Shown here piece after piece: positions 27,214 to 37,463 of a stretch of DNA of 64,000 nucleotides. Position numbers and translations under genes: made by a program. Location of the stretch: positions 1,984,001-2,048,000 of the forward strand of contig NZ_CP047355.1 of assembly GCF_030408815.1 (NCBI RefSeq), in the 5' to 3' direction. This DNA comes from Corynebacterium freiburgense (GTDB lineage Bacteria > Actinomycetota > Actinomycetes > Mycobacteriales > Mycobacteriaceae). The notes beneath the pieces are model-generated. The model saw nothing but the letters and a program-made list of their open reading frames with translations, was not told the DNA's origin and did no database searches. Position 1 is the stretch's first letter; each line of letters starts with the position of its first letter.

Positions 27214-28275
27214 TTAGCTTTTCTGAGAGTTGAGAATGCGGCGTGCGATTTCTTCCGCCGCGTGGCCAAGTCCGCTCCTCCGGGCAGCATCAACCATGCT
27301 GTCATGGATTTCGGGATCTCCAAGGATTGCTTTTACTTGGGTAGCTAATCCTTGCGCCGTGAGATCAGAGTCATAAATAAGAGTTGCTGCACCCGCACTA
27401 ATGACCGATTGTGCATTCAGTGCTTGCTCACCATTGCCATGTGGCAAAGGTACATAGATTGCAGGGAGTCCGGCTGCTGTTACTTCCGCAACGGTCATCG
27501 CTCCGGCACGACACACTACCAGGTCAGAAATTGCGTATGCTAAATCCATTCGATCAATATATGGAACGGCCACATAGCCGGGATGCACTGGTGGAGCTTC
27601 ATTTTTCTTTCCATATGCGTGAAGGATTTGAATGCCAGCAGTAGTAATCGCTTCACAAGCATCAGCAAGTGCAAGGTTAAGGGAGCGGGCACCTTGGGAG
27701 CCGCCAGTAACCAAAAGAGTTGGTTTATTAGGGTCTAGACCCCATGCTTGGTAACCTTCCTGCCTGGTCTCCTCAGACTGGGTGCCGGAAAGGTTTGCGC
27801 GAATCGGCACGCCCACGACGTCGCCACGCATGCCCGAGCCAGGGACCGCATTAAGGCCGGTACCGCCAAGCCACACGCCAAGCTTATTAGCCAGACCTGC
27901 GCGAGCATTTGCCTCATGTACAAAATACGGTAAACCAAGAGTGCGTGCCGCCACATACGCGGGAGCGGAAACATACCCCCCAAATCCAATAAGCGCATCG
28001 GCTTTGGCTGCTTTTAGGATATTTCGAGTCTGATGTACGGCCTTGAGCACTCGAAATGGAAGCAATATAAGATCCACATTGAGTTTTCGGGGCACCGGGA
28101 CTGGGTCAATTAAATCAAGTTTGTATCCGCGCTTTGGGATCAGATCAGTTTCCAGACCGCGTTCCGTGCCTAACGCGGTCACATTCGCCCCCTGCTCCCG
28201 TAGTGCATCCGCTACGGCTAGTGCCGGTTCAATATGCCCAGCTGTACCGCCACCCGCCACAACGATATTCACCAC
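27214..28275 (-). CDS. murG: Lipid II synthase (MurG GlcNAc transferase)
   Basis: 353 residues, GT28 GT-B fold. It transfers GlcNAc from UDP-GlcNAc to lipid I at the inner membrane face. Motifs: VVAGGGTAGHIEPALAVADA (first G loop), IGFGGYVSAPAYVAA (second G loop) and VHEANARAGLANK; in the C domain VTGGSQGARSLN (third G loop) and VVCRAGAMTVAEVTAAGLPA carrying the donor-binding Glu. Start GTG 28275, 2 nt after the ftsW stop. Together with MraY it completes the lipid-linked precursor. Confidence 0.97.
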   Translation of the reverse strand: MVNIVVAGGGTAGHIEPALAVADALREQGANVTALGTERGLETDLIPKRGYKLDLIDPVPVPRKLNVDLILLPFRVLKAVHQTRNILKAAKADALIGFGGYVSAPAYVAARTLGLPYFVHEANARAGLANKLGVWLGGTGLNAVPGSGMRGDVVGVPIRANLSGTQSEETRQEGYQAWGLDPNKPTLLVTGGSQGARSLNLALADACEAITTAGIQILHAYGKKNEAPPVHPGYVAVPYIDRMDLAYAISDLVVCRAGAMTVAEVTAAGLPAIYVPLPHGNGEQALNAQSVISAGAATLIYDSDLTAQGLATQVKAILGDPEIHDSMVDAARRSGLGHAAEEIARRILNSQKS

Positions 28276-28277
28276 TA

Positions 28278-29621
28278 TTACCTTCTCCTTCGTCGATTCG
28301 CTGGTGTCCTTTCAACGACGCTACCACCACGAGAAGTAACAGGACGACCGAAGCGTGCAGGCTCTTTTGGCTTTATACGCTTTGCATTTGGCGCCACAGG
28401 TTCCGGTAAACGCAGTATTCTGTCCCAAGCACCTCGACCGTAATTCTGCATTGTCGAAATTGCCTCAGGTTCATGTCGCGCACAATTCGCCAAAAGACCC
28501 ATAGCACCCAAAGTAATAATTGCCGAGGTACCGCCCGCAGAAATCATAGGCAATTGAATGCCGGTCACAGGAACCAAGCCAACAACATACCCAATATTAA
28601 TAAAAGCTTGCGCAACTACACCGGCAGTCAATGATGCTGCTAATAAGCACTGAAAACGGCTTTGGCTACGCTGGGCGGTTCGTAAACCAAACCATGCCAA
28701 AAGCCCAAAAAGGCCAATAACAATCGCGCCCCCCCACAGGCCTAGTTCTTCGCCAATAATTGCAAAAATAAAATCGTTTTTTGCTTCCGGCAAATAGAAC
28801 CACTTTGCGCGCGATTGACCTAAACCCACTCCTGTAAGGCTGCCATCAGCAAGGGAAAGAAAACCCTGATATGACTGAAATGCGCGCCCGCGGGTATCCG
28901 AAAAAGAGCCAAACAGTGCATCAAAATACACAGTAAAACGGTCTGAACGGAATCCTCCGCTCATACTTAAAACAAGCAACCCCACGCCCACAACCGCAAC
29001 GGCTCCCAAAATAAGATTCTTATTTACACCCGCAAAAAACAGAACAAAACCTACGACCACTAAAAACGCCAACGCCATACCAACGTCGCCCTGGAAAACA
29101 ATCAAACTCACCATAAGGATGGACACGCCGCCAAACTTAAGATAGCGCTGATCCATACCAGGAGTTTTATTCTTCCGTGCTGATAGCATTGCAGAACCCC
29201 AGACCGCAATGGCTACTTTGGCAATCTCTGAAGGTTGTATGCGAAGCGGCCCAAGCACAATCCAGGATTGTGAACCTACTTCTTCCCGCCCGGTACCGAT
29301 ACCCGGAATAAGTACCAATACCAATAGGACTATAGACACCACCAAAAGCGCGCCCGCCCAGCGCTTAATTGATTCTGGCCGCATTCTAAGCGCGAACCAA
29401 AAGGCAAAACACCCAACAACCACCATGGCTGCTTGTTTGATTGCTGTGCCCCAAACCGTGTCACCGTCAAGAACTGACCATGTCATTGAGCTTGAAGTCA
29501 CCATAAGCACACCAAGCCCGGTAAGTGCAGCAACAATAATGCTAATAACGTAGTAGTCGGTCAGAGGGCGTGCATTTACATCGCGTGAAACTTCTTGAAC
29601 TTTTTCCGCAAGTGTTGTCAT
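28278..29621 (-). CDS. ftsW: SEDS glycosyltransferase FtsW
   Basis: 447 residues with about ten transmembrane helices. SEDS motifs include WIVLGPLRIQPSEIAKVAI (residues about 125-145), FQGDVGMALAFLVV with the catalytic Asp region, ALFGSFSDTRGRAFQSYQGF in the large outer loop, and the terminal VTGIQLPMISAGGTSAIITL. SEDS enzymes polymerise lipid II into glycan strands and work with a class B PBP, here FtsI from the same operon. The C-terminal ~60 residues form a basic cytoplasmic tail rich in Arg and Pro, longer than in E. coli. Start ATG 29621 overlaps the murD stop (ATGA). Confidence 0.96.
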   Translation of the reverse strand: MTTLAEKVQEVSRDVNARPLTDYYVISIIVAALTGLGVLMVTSSSMTWSVLDGDTVWGTAIKQAAMVVVGCFAFWFALRMRPESIKRWAGALLVVSIVLLVLVLIPGIGTGREEVGSQSWIVLGPLRIQPSEIAKVAIAVWGSAMLSARKNKTPGMDQRYLKFGGVSILMVSLIVFQGDVGMALAFLVVVGFVLFFAGVNKNLILGAVAVVGVGLLVLSMSGGFRSDRFTVYFDALFGSFSDTRGRAFQSYQGFLSLADGSLTGVGLGQSRAKWFYLPEAKNDFIFAIIGEELGLWGGAIVIGLFGLLAWFGLRTAQRSQSRFQCLLAASLTAGVVAQAFINIGYVVGLVPVTGIQLPMISAGGTSAIITLGAMGLLANCARHEPEAISTMQNYGRGAWDRILRLPEPVAPNAKRIKPKEPARFGRPVTSRGGSVVERTPANRRRRR

Positions 29622-30964
29622 TCAGCGCTCCCGGCGGCAGCTTGGGCAAAGAGATTTCCGCGCTGGCTCATACCGGAAAACATATCGAGCGATGCTGCAG
29701 CGGGGGCAAGCAACACCACATCACCCGGAGCGACAATATTTCGAGCAGCTGCCACCAACTCGCGCATCGCATCATTTGGGGATAATGAATCAGTAATCAC
29801 CACAGGAATTGTGGGATCAATTGTAGCCAATTCATTTGCTATAGTGTGGCGATCCACGCCGAGCAATAAGGCAGCTTTGAGGCGATGCGCATGTTTTTCC
29901 AATAACGGCCGAATATCAGCACCTTTTAATTGTCCACCGGCAATCCAAACCACCGAATCATGCCCCTCCAAGGCAGCATCTGCGGCATGCGGATTCGTGG
30001 CCTTGGAATTATCAATATACGACACACCATCAGCCGAATAGACCACTTGACCACGATGCCCAGAAACCTGAAAATTCGCCAATGCTTCTGCAATGGCTGT
30101 CGGTTCAATCCCCTGCGAACGCGCCATCGCCGTAGCTGCTAAAGCATCAAGGATTCCTGCTGGCCCTGGGGGTGAAATTCCTTCAATTGGCGCAATCACA
30201 CCGCCCCCAAATGCGCGGTCAATAATATAGCCATCCTGAACACCGACTTGCCCCTGAGCTGGTACACCCAAAGTAAAACCAATGGCATTGCCAGCCCGGC
30301 GAGCTACTTCAAGGTCATCAATACCAATAATGGCCACACCACGCAGTGCCTTCATTTTCGCTTCAGCATAGGCATCAAAACTGCCATGCCAATCAATATG
30401 ATCGTGGGCCAGATTGAGCACACAACCAACATCAGGCGTAAGTTCCTCCGACCAATGCAATTGGAAGCTTGACAATTCCGCCACCAAAATATCAATCCGT
30501 GGAGATGCCGTAAGAGCATCTCCAACAGCCACACCGATATTCCCAACGGCAGCCGCAGTTTTTGGGCCGCGTTTCATCATTTCAGCAAGCATGGCGGTTG
30601 TAGTGGTTTTCCCATTTGTACCGGTAACAACCATCCACGTATGAGGCTTTCCAAAAGCACCATCACGGTCGAGCCGCCACGCCAATTCCACATCGCCGAT
30701 GACTGGGATATTGTTGGCGGCGGCGTCGAGAAGCAATGGTGTATCGGGGCGCCAACCTGGGGACGTCACCACATAGGAATAATTTGCCCAATCTACCTCA
30801 GCTGGGGCGATTGTGGCGGCACCGGTGGCTTCACCAACGCGAAACCGTGCGGTTTCATCATTATCCGCAACCGTAACCTCCACCCCTAAATCCACCAACA
30901 TGCGCGCGCAACCAGCACCGGAAACCCCGGCACCAGCAACTAAAACATGGCCCTGGATAAACAT
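29618..30964 (-). CDS. murD: UDP-MurNAc-L-Ala-D-glutamate ligase
   Basis: 448 residues. It adds D-Glu to UDP-MurNAc-L-Ala. The N-domain starts VLVAGAGVSGAGCARMLVDL. The ATP loop is VVTGTNGKTTTTAMLAEMM near residue 115. AELSSFQLHWSEEL and NLAHDHIDWHG follow. The C-domain has SYIDNSKATNPHAADAAL and VWIAGGQLKGAD. Start ATG 30964 abuts the mraY stop with no gap. Full family length. Confidence 0.96.
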   Translation of the reverse strand: MFIQGHVLVAGAGVSGAGCARMLVDLGVEVTVADNDETARFRVGEATGAATIAPAEVDWANYSYVVTSPGWRPDTPLLLDAAANNIPVIGDVELAWRLDRDGAFGKPHTWMVVTGTNGKTTTTAMLAEMMKRGPKTAAAVGNIGVAVGDALTASPRIDILVAELSSFQLHWSEELTPDVGCVLNLAHDHIDWHGSFDAYAEAKMKALRGVAIIGIDDLEVARRAGNAIGFTLGVPAQGQVGVQDGYIIDRAFGGGVIAPIEGISPPGPAGILDALAATAMARSQGIEPTAIAEALANFQVSGHRGQVVYSADGVSYIDNSKATNPHAADAALEGHDSVVWIAGGQLKGADIRPLLEKHAHRLKAALLLGVDRHTIANELATIDPTIPVVITDSLSPNDAMRELVAAARNIVAPGDVVLLAPAAASLDMFSGMSQRGNLFAQAAAGSAE

Positions 30965-32065
30965 TTACACTCCCGCAACATTCAGCCATTCGGTATAGAA
31001 CAATGCCATGCCGCCGATACAAGCCATTGCCGTCATCAGCCAGAAACGAATTACTACCGTTGTTTCTGCCCAGCCACCATTTTCAAAATGATGGTGGAAT
31101 GGCGCCATTCGGAAAAACCTAGTGCCTCGGGTACGGAACACCACAACCTGGATTACTACTGAGGCCGCCTCGATAACAAACAATGCACCAATAACGATCA
31201 TTAGCAATTCGGTGCGAGATGCCACCGAAAGCCCAGCAACCAAACCACCCAATGCCAGGGAACCAGTATCACCCATAAAGATTTTTGCAGGCGCCGCATT
31301 CCACCATAAGAAACCCAAACAACCGCCCAAACCAGCCGCCGCTAGAATTGCCAAATCAAGCGGATCGCGCACCGAATAGCATCCAGACTTCACCGCTAAT
31401 TCACAAGAATTACGGAATTGCCAGAACGTAATCATTGTGTAAGCGCCCATGACCATTGCGGTTGAGCCAGCGGCAAGGCCATCCAAACCGTCTGTTAAGT
31501 TCACGGCATTCGACCAAGCGCTAATCAAAATATATATAAACAGCAAAAATACAATAATGCCAAGAATGCTGCCACCGAAACTAATATCTAAAATATCAAT
31601 ATCCCGGATAAAGGAAAGATGGGTAGAGCCCGGTGTAAGACCCTTCTCATTGGCAAATTGCAAAATAAGAAAACCAAACAATAAGGAAACAGCCGCCTGG
31701 CCAATAAGCTTCGCTTTTTTATTAAGCCCCAGGTTACGACCCATAGCTAATTTAATATAGTCATCAGCAAAGCCAAGGCCGCCCAATGTAAGCGTTAAGC
31801 CCAATACCAAGAGTCCGGAGACGGTAAAGCCGCCGTACCCCATAAGCAAGCCCATAACACCCGACACCAGGTAGGCCACTAAAATACCGGCAAGGATTGC
31901 AATACCACCCATCGTTGGGGTGCCGCGTTTCCGGAGATGGGACTTTGGACCCTCTTCACGGATCTCCTGACCAATTCCCTCAGCACTAAACCAACGAATG
32001 AGCACTGGGGTAAAGAAGATTGCCACAAGGAAACTAATCCCGGCGCTTATAAGGATTTGGGTCAC
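30965..32065 (-). CDS. mraY: Phospho-MurNAc-pentapeptide translocase (lipid I synthase)
   Basis: 366 residues with about ten transmembrane helices. It moves phospho-MurNAc-pentapeptide onto undecaprenyl phosphate to make lipid I. Diagnostic stretches: [16 protein letters not shown] (residues about 46-61), [20 protein letters not shown] with the catalytic Asp pair, [20 protein letters not shown] with the Mg-binding Asp, and [18 protein letters not shown] followed by [16 protein letters not shown] (the HHH motif). Start GTG 32065, 7 nt after murF. Confidence 0.97.
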   Translation of the reverse strand: MTQILISAGISFLVAIFFTPVLIRWFSAEGIGQEIREEGPKSHLRKRGTPTMGGIAILAGILVAYLVSGVMGLLMGYGGFTVSGLLVLGLTLTLGGLGFADDYIKLAMGRNLGLNKKAKLIGQAAVSLLFGFLILQFANEKGLTPGSTHLSFIRDIDILDISFGGSILGIIVFLLFIYILISAWSNAVNLTDGLDGLAAGSTAMVMGAYTMITFWQFRNSCELAVKSGCYSVRDPLDLAILAAAGLGGCLGFLWWNAAPAKIFMGDTGSLALGGLVAGLSVASRTELLMIVIGALFVIEAASVVIQVVVFRTRGTRFFRMAPFHHHFENGGWAETTVVIRFWLMTAMACIGGMALFYTEWLNVAGV

Positions 32066-32072
32066 TGTTAGC

Positions 32073-33509
32073 TCACTTTTCGGTTAGGCATGCTTCGATC
32101 AGACCTGTGGCTACATCCCACAGGCCTTCAGCAAAGGAAGCTTTTACAAGTACAGCATCCTTTGGCTGAAGTTCTTCCGCAATTAAGTTAATAGCTGCAT
32201 CTGAACTATCTGCTATCAGGGTGGGTATTTCCCGAACTTGCGCAGCCTCTGCCAGGGCATGCGCGTGAACATCTACCCCCACAACCACAAGCCTGTCTAT
32301 TCCAAGTTCTACGATTACATCCGCCAAACGACGATGTTCATCCAAGGCTTCCGCGCCTAGCTCACCCATTTGGCCAAGCACTGCCCAGCTACGTCCTTGC
32401 GCAGTGCGAGCCAATGCCGCTAACCCAGCGCGCATCGAATCCGGGTTCGCATTGTAGGCATCATTGATAATTACGACACCATCCGCGCGGGTTCGCACAT
32501 CCATACGGTGTGCTGAGGCGGCGGTATGCGCCTCAAGCTTATCGACGACCGCGTCCAGGTCACCGCCAGCTTCCAACGCCGCACCTACCGCGGCCAGAGC
32601 ATTCCCAACCTGATGCTCCCCATGCACCTGCAACGACACCTGACGATCACCAACCGGCGTATGCAATACAAACGAAGGCCGAGCTAATGCATCCAAAGTA
32701 ATATCAGTGGCAAAATACTCCGCTTCCTGTTGCGTGGAGAACCGCACGACCTTGGCTTTTGTCCGAAAAGCCATACCCATAACAGCAGGATCATCGGCAT
32801 TGAGCACTGCAACACCATCCGCTGGCAACGCCTCGATCAGCTCGCCTTTTGCTTCCGCAATGGTTTCGCGAGAACCAAACTCCCCAAGGTGGGCACTTCC
32901 CACATTAAGCACCACACCAATATGCGGCGGGGTTACTTCCGTAAGGTGACGAATATGACCAACCCCACGTGCCGACATTTCCGCCACTAAATACTTCGTA
33001 TCGTTGGTACAACGCAAGGCGGTATATGGCAGGCCGATCTCATTATTGAAACTCCCTGGCGGAGCAACGGCCTGATCCAATAGCGAAGCCAGAAAGTCCT
33101 TTGTTGATGTCTTACCCGCCGAACCAGTCACACCAATAACCCGAACGCCTGTTTGCTCAACGATATGACGGGCAAGCTTTGAAAGCGCAGCAATTACTGA
33201 CGCCGTTGCCCCAGTAGCATCATGAGCATAAGCCTCCGCATTCGTTTCCGGGCGCGGCACCTCCGGCACAAGAATTGCCGGTGCTGGAACCTCACGAGCA
33301 GCCAATACTACAACTGCTCCCTGTGCAATCGCGGTTTCCGCAAAATCATGCCCATCTACCCGAGCACCCGGAAACGCAATAAACACTGACCCTTCCGTAA
33401 CCTTTCGGGAATCAAATTCCACGCTGCCAGTTACTACAACATCAGGATCCACGTTATGTAGCGTGCCACCAACTACCTCGGCAATTTCACCAACGCGCAT
33501 AGAAATCAT
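32073..33509 (-). CDS. murF: UDP-MurNAc-tripeptide-D-alanyl-D-alanine ligase
   Basis: 478 residues. It adds D-Ala-D-Ala to complete the pentapeptide. N-terminal domain [14 protein letters not shown] with [23 protein letters not shown] loop [19 protein letters not shown] near residue 118; [14 protein letters not shown] is the MurF-specific DNxxG-type segment; [14 protein letters not shown] and [18 protein letters not shown] complete the active site. Start ATG 33509 overlaps the murE stop (ATGA); an in-frame ATG three codons later is also possible. Confidence 0.96.
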   Translation of the reverse strand: MISMRVGEIAEVVGGTLHNVDPDVVVTGSVEFDSRKVTEGSVFIAFPGARVDGHDFAETAIAQGAVVVLAAREVPAPAILVPEVPRPETNAEAYAHDATGATASVIAALSKLARHIVEQTGVRVIGVTGSAGKTSTKDFLASLLDQAVAPPGSFNNEIGLPYTALRCTNDTKYLVAEMSARGVGHIRHLTEVTPPHIGVVLNVGSAHLGEFGSRETIAEAKGELIEALPADGVAVLNADDPAVMGMAFRTKAKVVRFSTQQEAEYFATDITLDALARPSFVLHTPVGDRQVSLQVHGEHQVGNALAAVGAALEAGGDLDAVVDKLEAHTAASAHRMDVRTRADGVVIINDAYNANPDSMRAGLAALARTAQGRSWAVLGQMGELGAEALDEHRRLADVIVELGIDRLVVVGVDVHAHALAEAAQVREIPTLIADSSDAAINLIAEELQPKDAVLVKASFAEGLWDVATGLIEACLTEK

Positions 33510-34927
33510 GACTGCACCTCAGACAATGCTTGAGCTAATTCCAAACGATCATCAAACGGGTGCATAACCCCCTGCACTAGCTGCCCAGTTTCATGACCTT
33601 TACCCGCAACAACAATCGCATCCCCCGGTTTTGCCCAAGCAACCACAGCACGAATCGCCTTTGCGCGGTCTCCAATTTCAATAACCTTAGCGCTTCCCTG
33701 CTTCGCGCCCTTTAATACGGCCGCACGAATCGCTGCCGGATCTTCCGAACGAGGATTATCATCTGTAACCACAACAAAATCTGCGCGGCGTGCCGCCTCC
33801 AATCCCATAATTGGGCGTTTACCAGCATCCCGGTCCCCGCCGGCACCAAGGACAATTCCAAGGCGGCCCTGGGACTGCTGTTTTTCTAAGTCTTGACGTA
33901 ATGCATCCAGCACGGCAGCCACCGCAGCTGGTTTATGTGCATAATCCACAACGGCAAGAAACTCCTGACCAGCATCAATAACTTCCATACGACCAGGCAC
34001 ACCAACTACCTTTAGCCCTTTGGCAAACTCCTGTGGATCCAAACCAACCGCCGCCACACATGTCACCGCTAATGCGGCATTGAGCACATTAAAGTGCCCA
34101 GGTAATGAAAGTTCAACATCAATATCACGGTCGCCAATGCTCACCGTAAATTCCTGCGGGGCTCGTTCAGTAATTTTGCCTACCGCAAGCCCCCCAAATT
34201 CATCGAGAATTCGCTTACCCCAATCCTCAGCAAAAGCGATGTTTTGAGCAGCCATTCCTTGGAAGAATTTCGCTTTCGCCTCGAAATATTCCTCCATTGT
34301 ATGGTGGAAATCTAAATGGTCCTGTGACAAATTGGTAAACGCCGCAATATCGAAGGAAATACCGTCAACTCGATGCAGCGACAACGCATGACTAGAAACC
34401 TCCATCACTACATGAGTTACCCCGCGTTCGAGCATGAGTGCAAATAACTCCTGAAGCTTAGGAGCTTCCGGCGTGGTTAGCGACGTCGGCAACCATTCAC
34501 CATCAATTTTCGTGCCAGTTGTACCGATTAAGCCCACCTTAAGCCCCATGCGGCGAAGCCCCACCTCAAGCATATGCGTAGTGGTGGTTTTACCTGATGT
34601 GCCTGTAATACCGATTACCGTAAGGTGCTTACTAGGATCGCCATACACAGCAGCAGCAACCGGACCAAGGATAGGGCGAACCTGTGGAACCACCACAATT
34701 GGACGGTGCTCATCAACCAAGAGTTCAAGCCCTTGCTCATCCGTTAAGATCGCCGAAGCTTTCGAGTCTTTAGCAAAGCTCGCACCGTGAGCTTTTGAAC
34801 CTGGTACCGCCGCAAACACACCGCCCGATTGCAACTCCTGTGCGTGTAAGCCAATCGCATTAATTGATATATCTGCGGGGTTTACAAGCCTCCCACCTGC
34901 GATTTTCGCAAGGGTAGTCAAGTCCAT
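33506..34927 (-). CDS. murE: UDP-MurNAc-L-Ala-D-Glu-2,6-diaminopimelate ligase
   Basis: 473 residues. It adds the third residue of the stem peptide. The ATP loop is GITGTSGKTTTTHMLEVGL near residue 107; TTPEAPKLQELFALM and MEVSSHALSLHRVDG bind substrate. TDDNPRSEDPAAI near residue 388 contains DNPR, the signature that selects meso-diaminopimelate rather than lysine, consistent with the A1-gamma cell wall of corynebacteria. GKGHETGQLVQG is the late conserved loop. Start ATG 34927, 44 nt after ftsI. Confidence 0.96.
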   Translation of the reverse strand: MDLTTLAKIAGGRLVNPADISINAIGLHAQELQSGGVFAAVPGSKAHGASFAKDSKASAILTDEQGLELLVDEHRPIVVVPQVRPILGPVAAAVYGDPSKHLTVIGITGTSGKTTTTHMLEVGLRRMGLKVGLIGTTGTKIDGEWLPTSLTTPEAPKLQELFALMLERGVTHVVMEVSSHALSLHRVDGISFDIAAFTNLSQDHLDFHHTMEEYFEAKAKFFQGMAAQNIAFAEDWGKRILDEFGGLAVGKITERAPQEFTVSIGDRDIDVELSLPGHFNVLNAALAVTCVAAVGLDPQEFAKGLKVVGVPGRMEVIDAGQEFLAVVDYAHKPAAVAAVLDALRQDLEKQQSQGRLGIVLGAGGDRDAGKRPIMGLEAARRADFVVVTDDNPRSEDPAAIRAAVLKGAKQGSAKVIEIGDRAKAIRAVVAWAKPGDAIVVAGKGHETGQLVQGVMHPFDDRLELAQALSEVQS

Positions 34928-34971
34928 TGGATTTTCTCCTTGGTCACGAGTCTTCGCCGAACTATTCCAGA

Positions 34972-36819
34972 CTACGGGGTTTGGAGCACGAACGGACCTT
35001 CCACTGGCTCAGAAAGGGGGATATTATCCCGATTAAGCAACCATGAAGCAATGTCATGGAATAACGGAGCCGAGGATTGACCGCCTTCTCCATGTACACC
35101 ACGCTTAGGTTCATCCAACATAATCGCCACAACATAGCGGGGATTATCGGCCGGAGCGATACCCGCAAAAGTAATCCAATACTTGGAATTGGAATAACAA
35201 TTACATGCCGGATCCACCTTTTGAGCTGTCCCAGTTTTACCAGAAACTTGATAGCCCTCAATAGCAGCACCAGAACCTGTACCCATCTGCACACCCGAAG
35301 GATCATGTTGGGTAACAGAACGGAACATTTCGCGAACAGTTACGGCGGTTTCAGGTTTCATTACCTGCACCCGCTCCGGCTCCGATTGTTGTACCTCACT
35401 GCCATCTGAATTTTTTACCTTGCGAATAATACGAGGCTGAATCCGCTCACCATCATTGGCCACGGCCTGATATACACCGGCCATTTGCAATAAGGTCAAT
35501 GACATGCCCTGCCCAATTGGCAGGTTGGCAAACGTTCCACCAGACCATTGCGAACGCGCCGGCAATAAACCCTCGGATTCGCTTGGGAGTTCTATTCCAG
35601 TGGACTGGCCAATGCCAAACTTTTCGAGCATGTCTGCGAATCGATCTTCACCCACGCGCTGAGCCATCATTAATGTGCCAACATTGGAGGACTTTCCGAA
35701 AATACCCGTAGTGGTAAAACCAACGGTTCCATGCTCCCATGCATCTTTGACAGTGACCCCCGCCATATCAATACTGCCAGGAACCTGCCAAACTTCATCT
35801 GGGGTTGTCAGCCCATCTTCAATGGCCGCTGAAGCGGTAATTACCTTAGCCACAGAACCCGGTTCAAACGGATGTGTAACCGCAGGATTATCAAAGTTTT
35901 TCCCTTTTTCCAGCTGACGGCTAATGTCGCCGGTAGGATCAATCGTCCCGTCGTTGGCCATTGCCAAAACTTCCCCAGTTGTTGCGTCAAGAACAACTGC
36001 CGACGCCCCTTGCGCCAATGAATGACTCTTTGCTTGCTCCACCTGCTGTTGAACATATGTTTGCAGATCGAGGTCAATAGTCAGCTCGATATCAGCTCCG
36101 TGCACTACTGGAACCTTATCCCGCAACGTACCAGGAATTACTTGACCATCGGTGGAAACATCCTCAGTTGAGCGACCGTCTATACCAGCAAGGACACTAT
36201 CCGAAGCTGCTTCAAAACCGAACTGCCCGACCCCATCCATACTGATCTTGCCAATAATATTTTCCCCTACCGCACCATTCGGATACTGGCGGATATCTTG
36301 ATGATCAGCAGCAATACCAGGAATTTTAGCGGCAATTTCAGATGCAACATCAGGATCTACATTTCGCACAAGCACTTCATAATTGGTATCAGCTTTAAGC
36401 TTTTCTAAAATTTCCTTTGAGGAAACTTTTTCAGAAGAAGCGCCCGCCTTTTCAATCATGTCTGGGATTTGCTTGGAAATATCTTTCAGCGTGTCATCCA
36501 AAGGGGCAAAATCATCAGGGAAACGCTCATGGCGTTCCTCAATTTCACCACGCAATACTTTAGGGGAAATTGTGAGCGAACGCGCTTGCATTGTATAAGC
36601 AAGACGCTTGCCATCACGGTCAGTGATAGTGCCGCGGCGTGCTGGATCCTTATAGGTACGCGCGCGCTGTTGTTCCGCTACAGCCGCAAGTGTAGGCCCC
36701 CAGACTAACTGCACCCAAGCTAGCCTGCCGATAAGTAATGCCACAGTGACGACTACCACGATTTTTACGATCCGTAGTCGCCTGCGGCCTACTTCTACCG
36801 GATCCAACTCCCGATTCAC
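34972..36819 (-). CDS. ftsI: Class B penicillin-binding protein, septal transpeptidase FtsI
   Basis: 615 residues: a short cytoplasmic basic segment, one membrane helix (residues about 17-38), a PBP dimerisation domain starting ARTYKDPARRGTITDRDG, and the transpeptidase domain. The catalytic triad motifs are all present: SVAK at 322-325 (nucleophile Ser322), SSN at 377-379, KTG at 528-530. A short cysteine-containing insert after KTG (DPACNCYSNSKYWITFAG) matches the pattern seen in other actinobacterial FtsI proteins. It crosslinks septal peptidoglycan together with FtsW. Start GTG 36819 overlaps ftsL by GTGA. Confidence 0.97.
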   Translation of the reverse strand: MNRELDPVEVGRRRLRIVKIVVVVTVALLIGRLAWVQLVWGPTLAAVAEQQRARTYKDPARRGTITDRDGKRLAYTMQARSLTISPKVLRGEIEERHERFPDDFAPLDDTLKDISKQIPDMIEKAGASSEKVSSKEILEKLKADTNYEVLVRNVDPDVASEIAAKIPGIAADHQDIRQYPNGAVGENIIGKISMDGVGQFGFEAASDSVLAGIDGRSTEDVSTDGQVIPGTLRDKVPVVHGADIELTIDLDLQTYVQQQVEQAKSHSLAQGASAVVLDATTGEVLAMANDGTIDPTGDISRQLEKGKNFDNPAVTHPFEPGSVAKVITASAAIEDGLTTPDEVWQVPGSIDMAGVTVKDAWEHGTVGFTTTGIFGKSSNVGTLMMAQRVGEDRFADMLEKFGIGQSTGIELPSESEGLLPARSQWSGGTFANLPIGQGMSLTLLQMAGVYQAVANDGERIQPRIIRKVKNSDGSEVQQSEPERVQVMKPETAVTVREMFRSVTQHDPSGVQMGTGSGAAIEGYQVSGKTGTAQKVDPACNCYSNSKYWITFAGIAPADNPRYVVAIMLDEPKRGVHGEGGQSSAPLFHDIASWLLNRDNIPLSEPVEGPFVLQTP

Positions 36820-37451
36820 CGGGCACCACCATCAGTTCTTGGCGCGTACGGAGTCACCCCTGGAACTGCTGTAGTGCGCTGCTGATTGCTTTGCGGAATT
36901 GGATTTAGGTTTTCACTAACATCTCGAGTTTCATCCGGGTTCGAAGATGCCCGCGAAGGAGCAATTTGCTTTCCATTGACATCAATAATCGGACGGGTTT
37001 TCGAGGCATCGGCTGGGCGTTGTTCAACCACCTCACCGGTATCTTGCACAGCAAGCACACCAGGCTGATCTGGAACAACCATGCCCATATCTGAAGCGCG
37101 GCGAGCAATCTCCGCTGAGGAACGAGCTGTTTCCACATCCCGATGGAGAGTTTCCAATTCATTATTGAGCTGGGTTTCTTCCGCACTCAATTGTTGCAAT
37201 TGGAACGTTTGCTCGGTTGATATACCAGAAAGCCCTATAGTGGTGGCAACTCCACCAAAAAGGACACCGGTAATAGCTACAACGAACTTAACGAGTTTGG
37301 GGTCGGCTTTTTTCGTAGTTGTTACCCGACGTCCGCGAACAGAGACCACCTGACGTGAACCAGGTGTGTGCTGAAAACGCCGCCGGGGTGGAGTGGTAAC
37401 AGTACGCGGAAGTGCGGTGGGCTGAGGACGTACTGTAGTTATCTGAGTCAT
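36816..37451 (-). CDS. ftsL: FtsL-like divisome protein
   Basis: 211 residues. A long basic, Pro/Thr/Arg-rich cytoplasmic N-terminus (about 65 residues) precedes one membrane helix (VVAITGVLFGGVATTIGLSG). Then comes a coiled coil (QLQQLSAEETQLNNELETLH, then RDVETARSSAEIARRA) and an extracytoplasmic tail with DMGMVVPDQPGVL. Position between rsmH and ftsI and the single-helix/coiled-coil plan identify FtsL, a regulator of FtsW-FtsI; sequence conservation is low in this family. The C-terminal ~80 residues are disordered and Pro/Thr-rich. Overlaps ftsI by 4 nt. Confidence 0.88.
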   Translation of the reverse strand: MTQITTVRPQPTALPRTVTTPPRRRFQHTPGSRQVVSVRGRRVTTTKKADPKLVKFVVAITGVLFGGVATTIGLSGISTEQTFQLQQLSAEETQLNNELETLHRDVETARSSAEIARRASDMGMVVPDQPGVLAVQDTGEVVEQRPADASKTRPIIDVNGKQIAPSRASSNPDETRDVSENLNPIPQSNQQRTTAVPGVTPYAPRTDGGAR

Positions 37452-37463
37452 CGCTGCCTCCTT

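Noticed and set aside
35200..35270. Cysteine-containing insert after the FtsI KTG motif as an unusual feature
   Set aside because: To my knowledge the same Cys-x-Cys-Tyr pattern occurs in other actinobacterial FtsI proteins, so it is not unusual.
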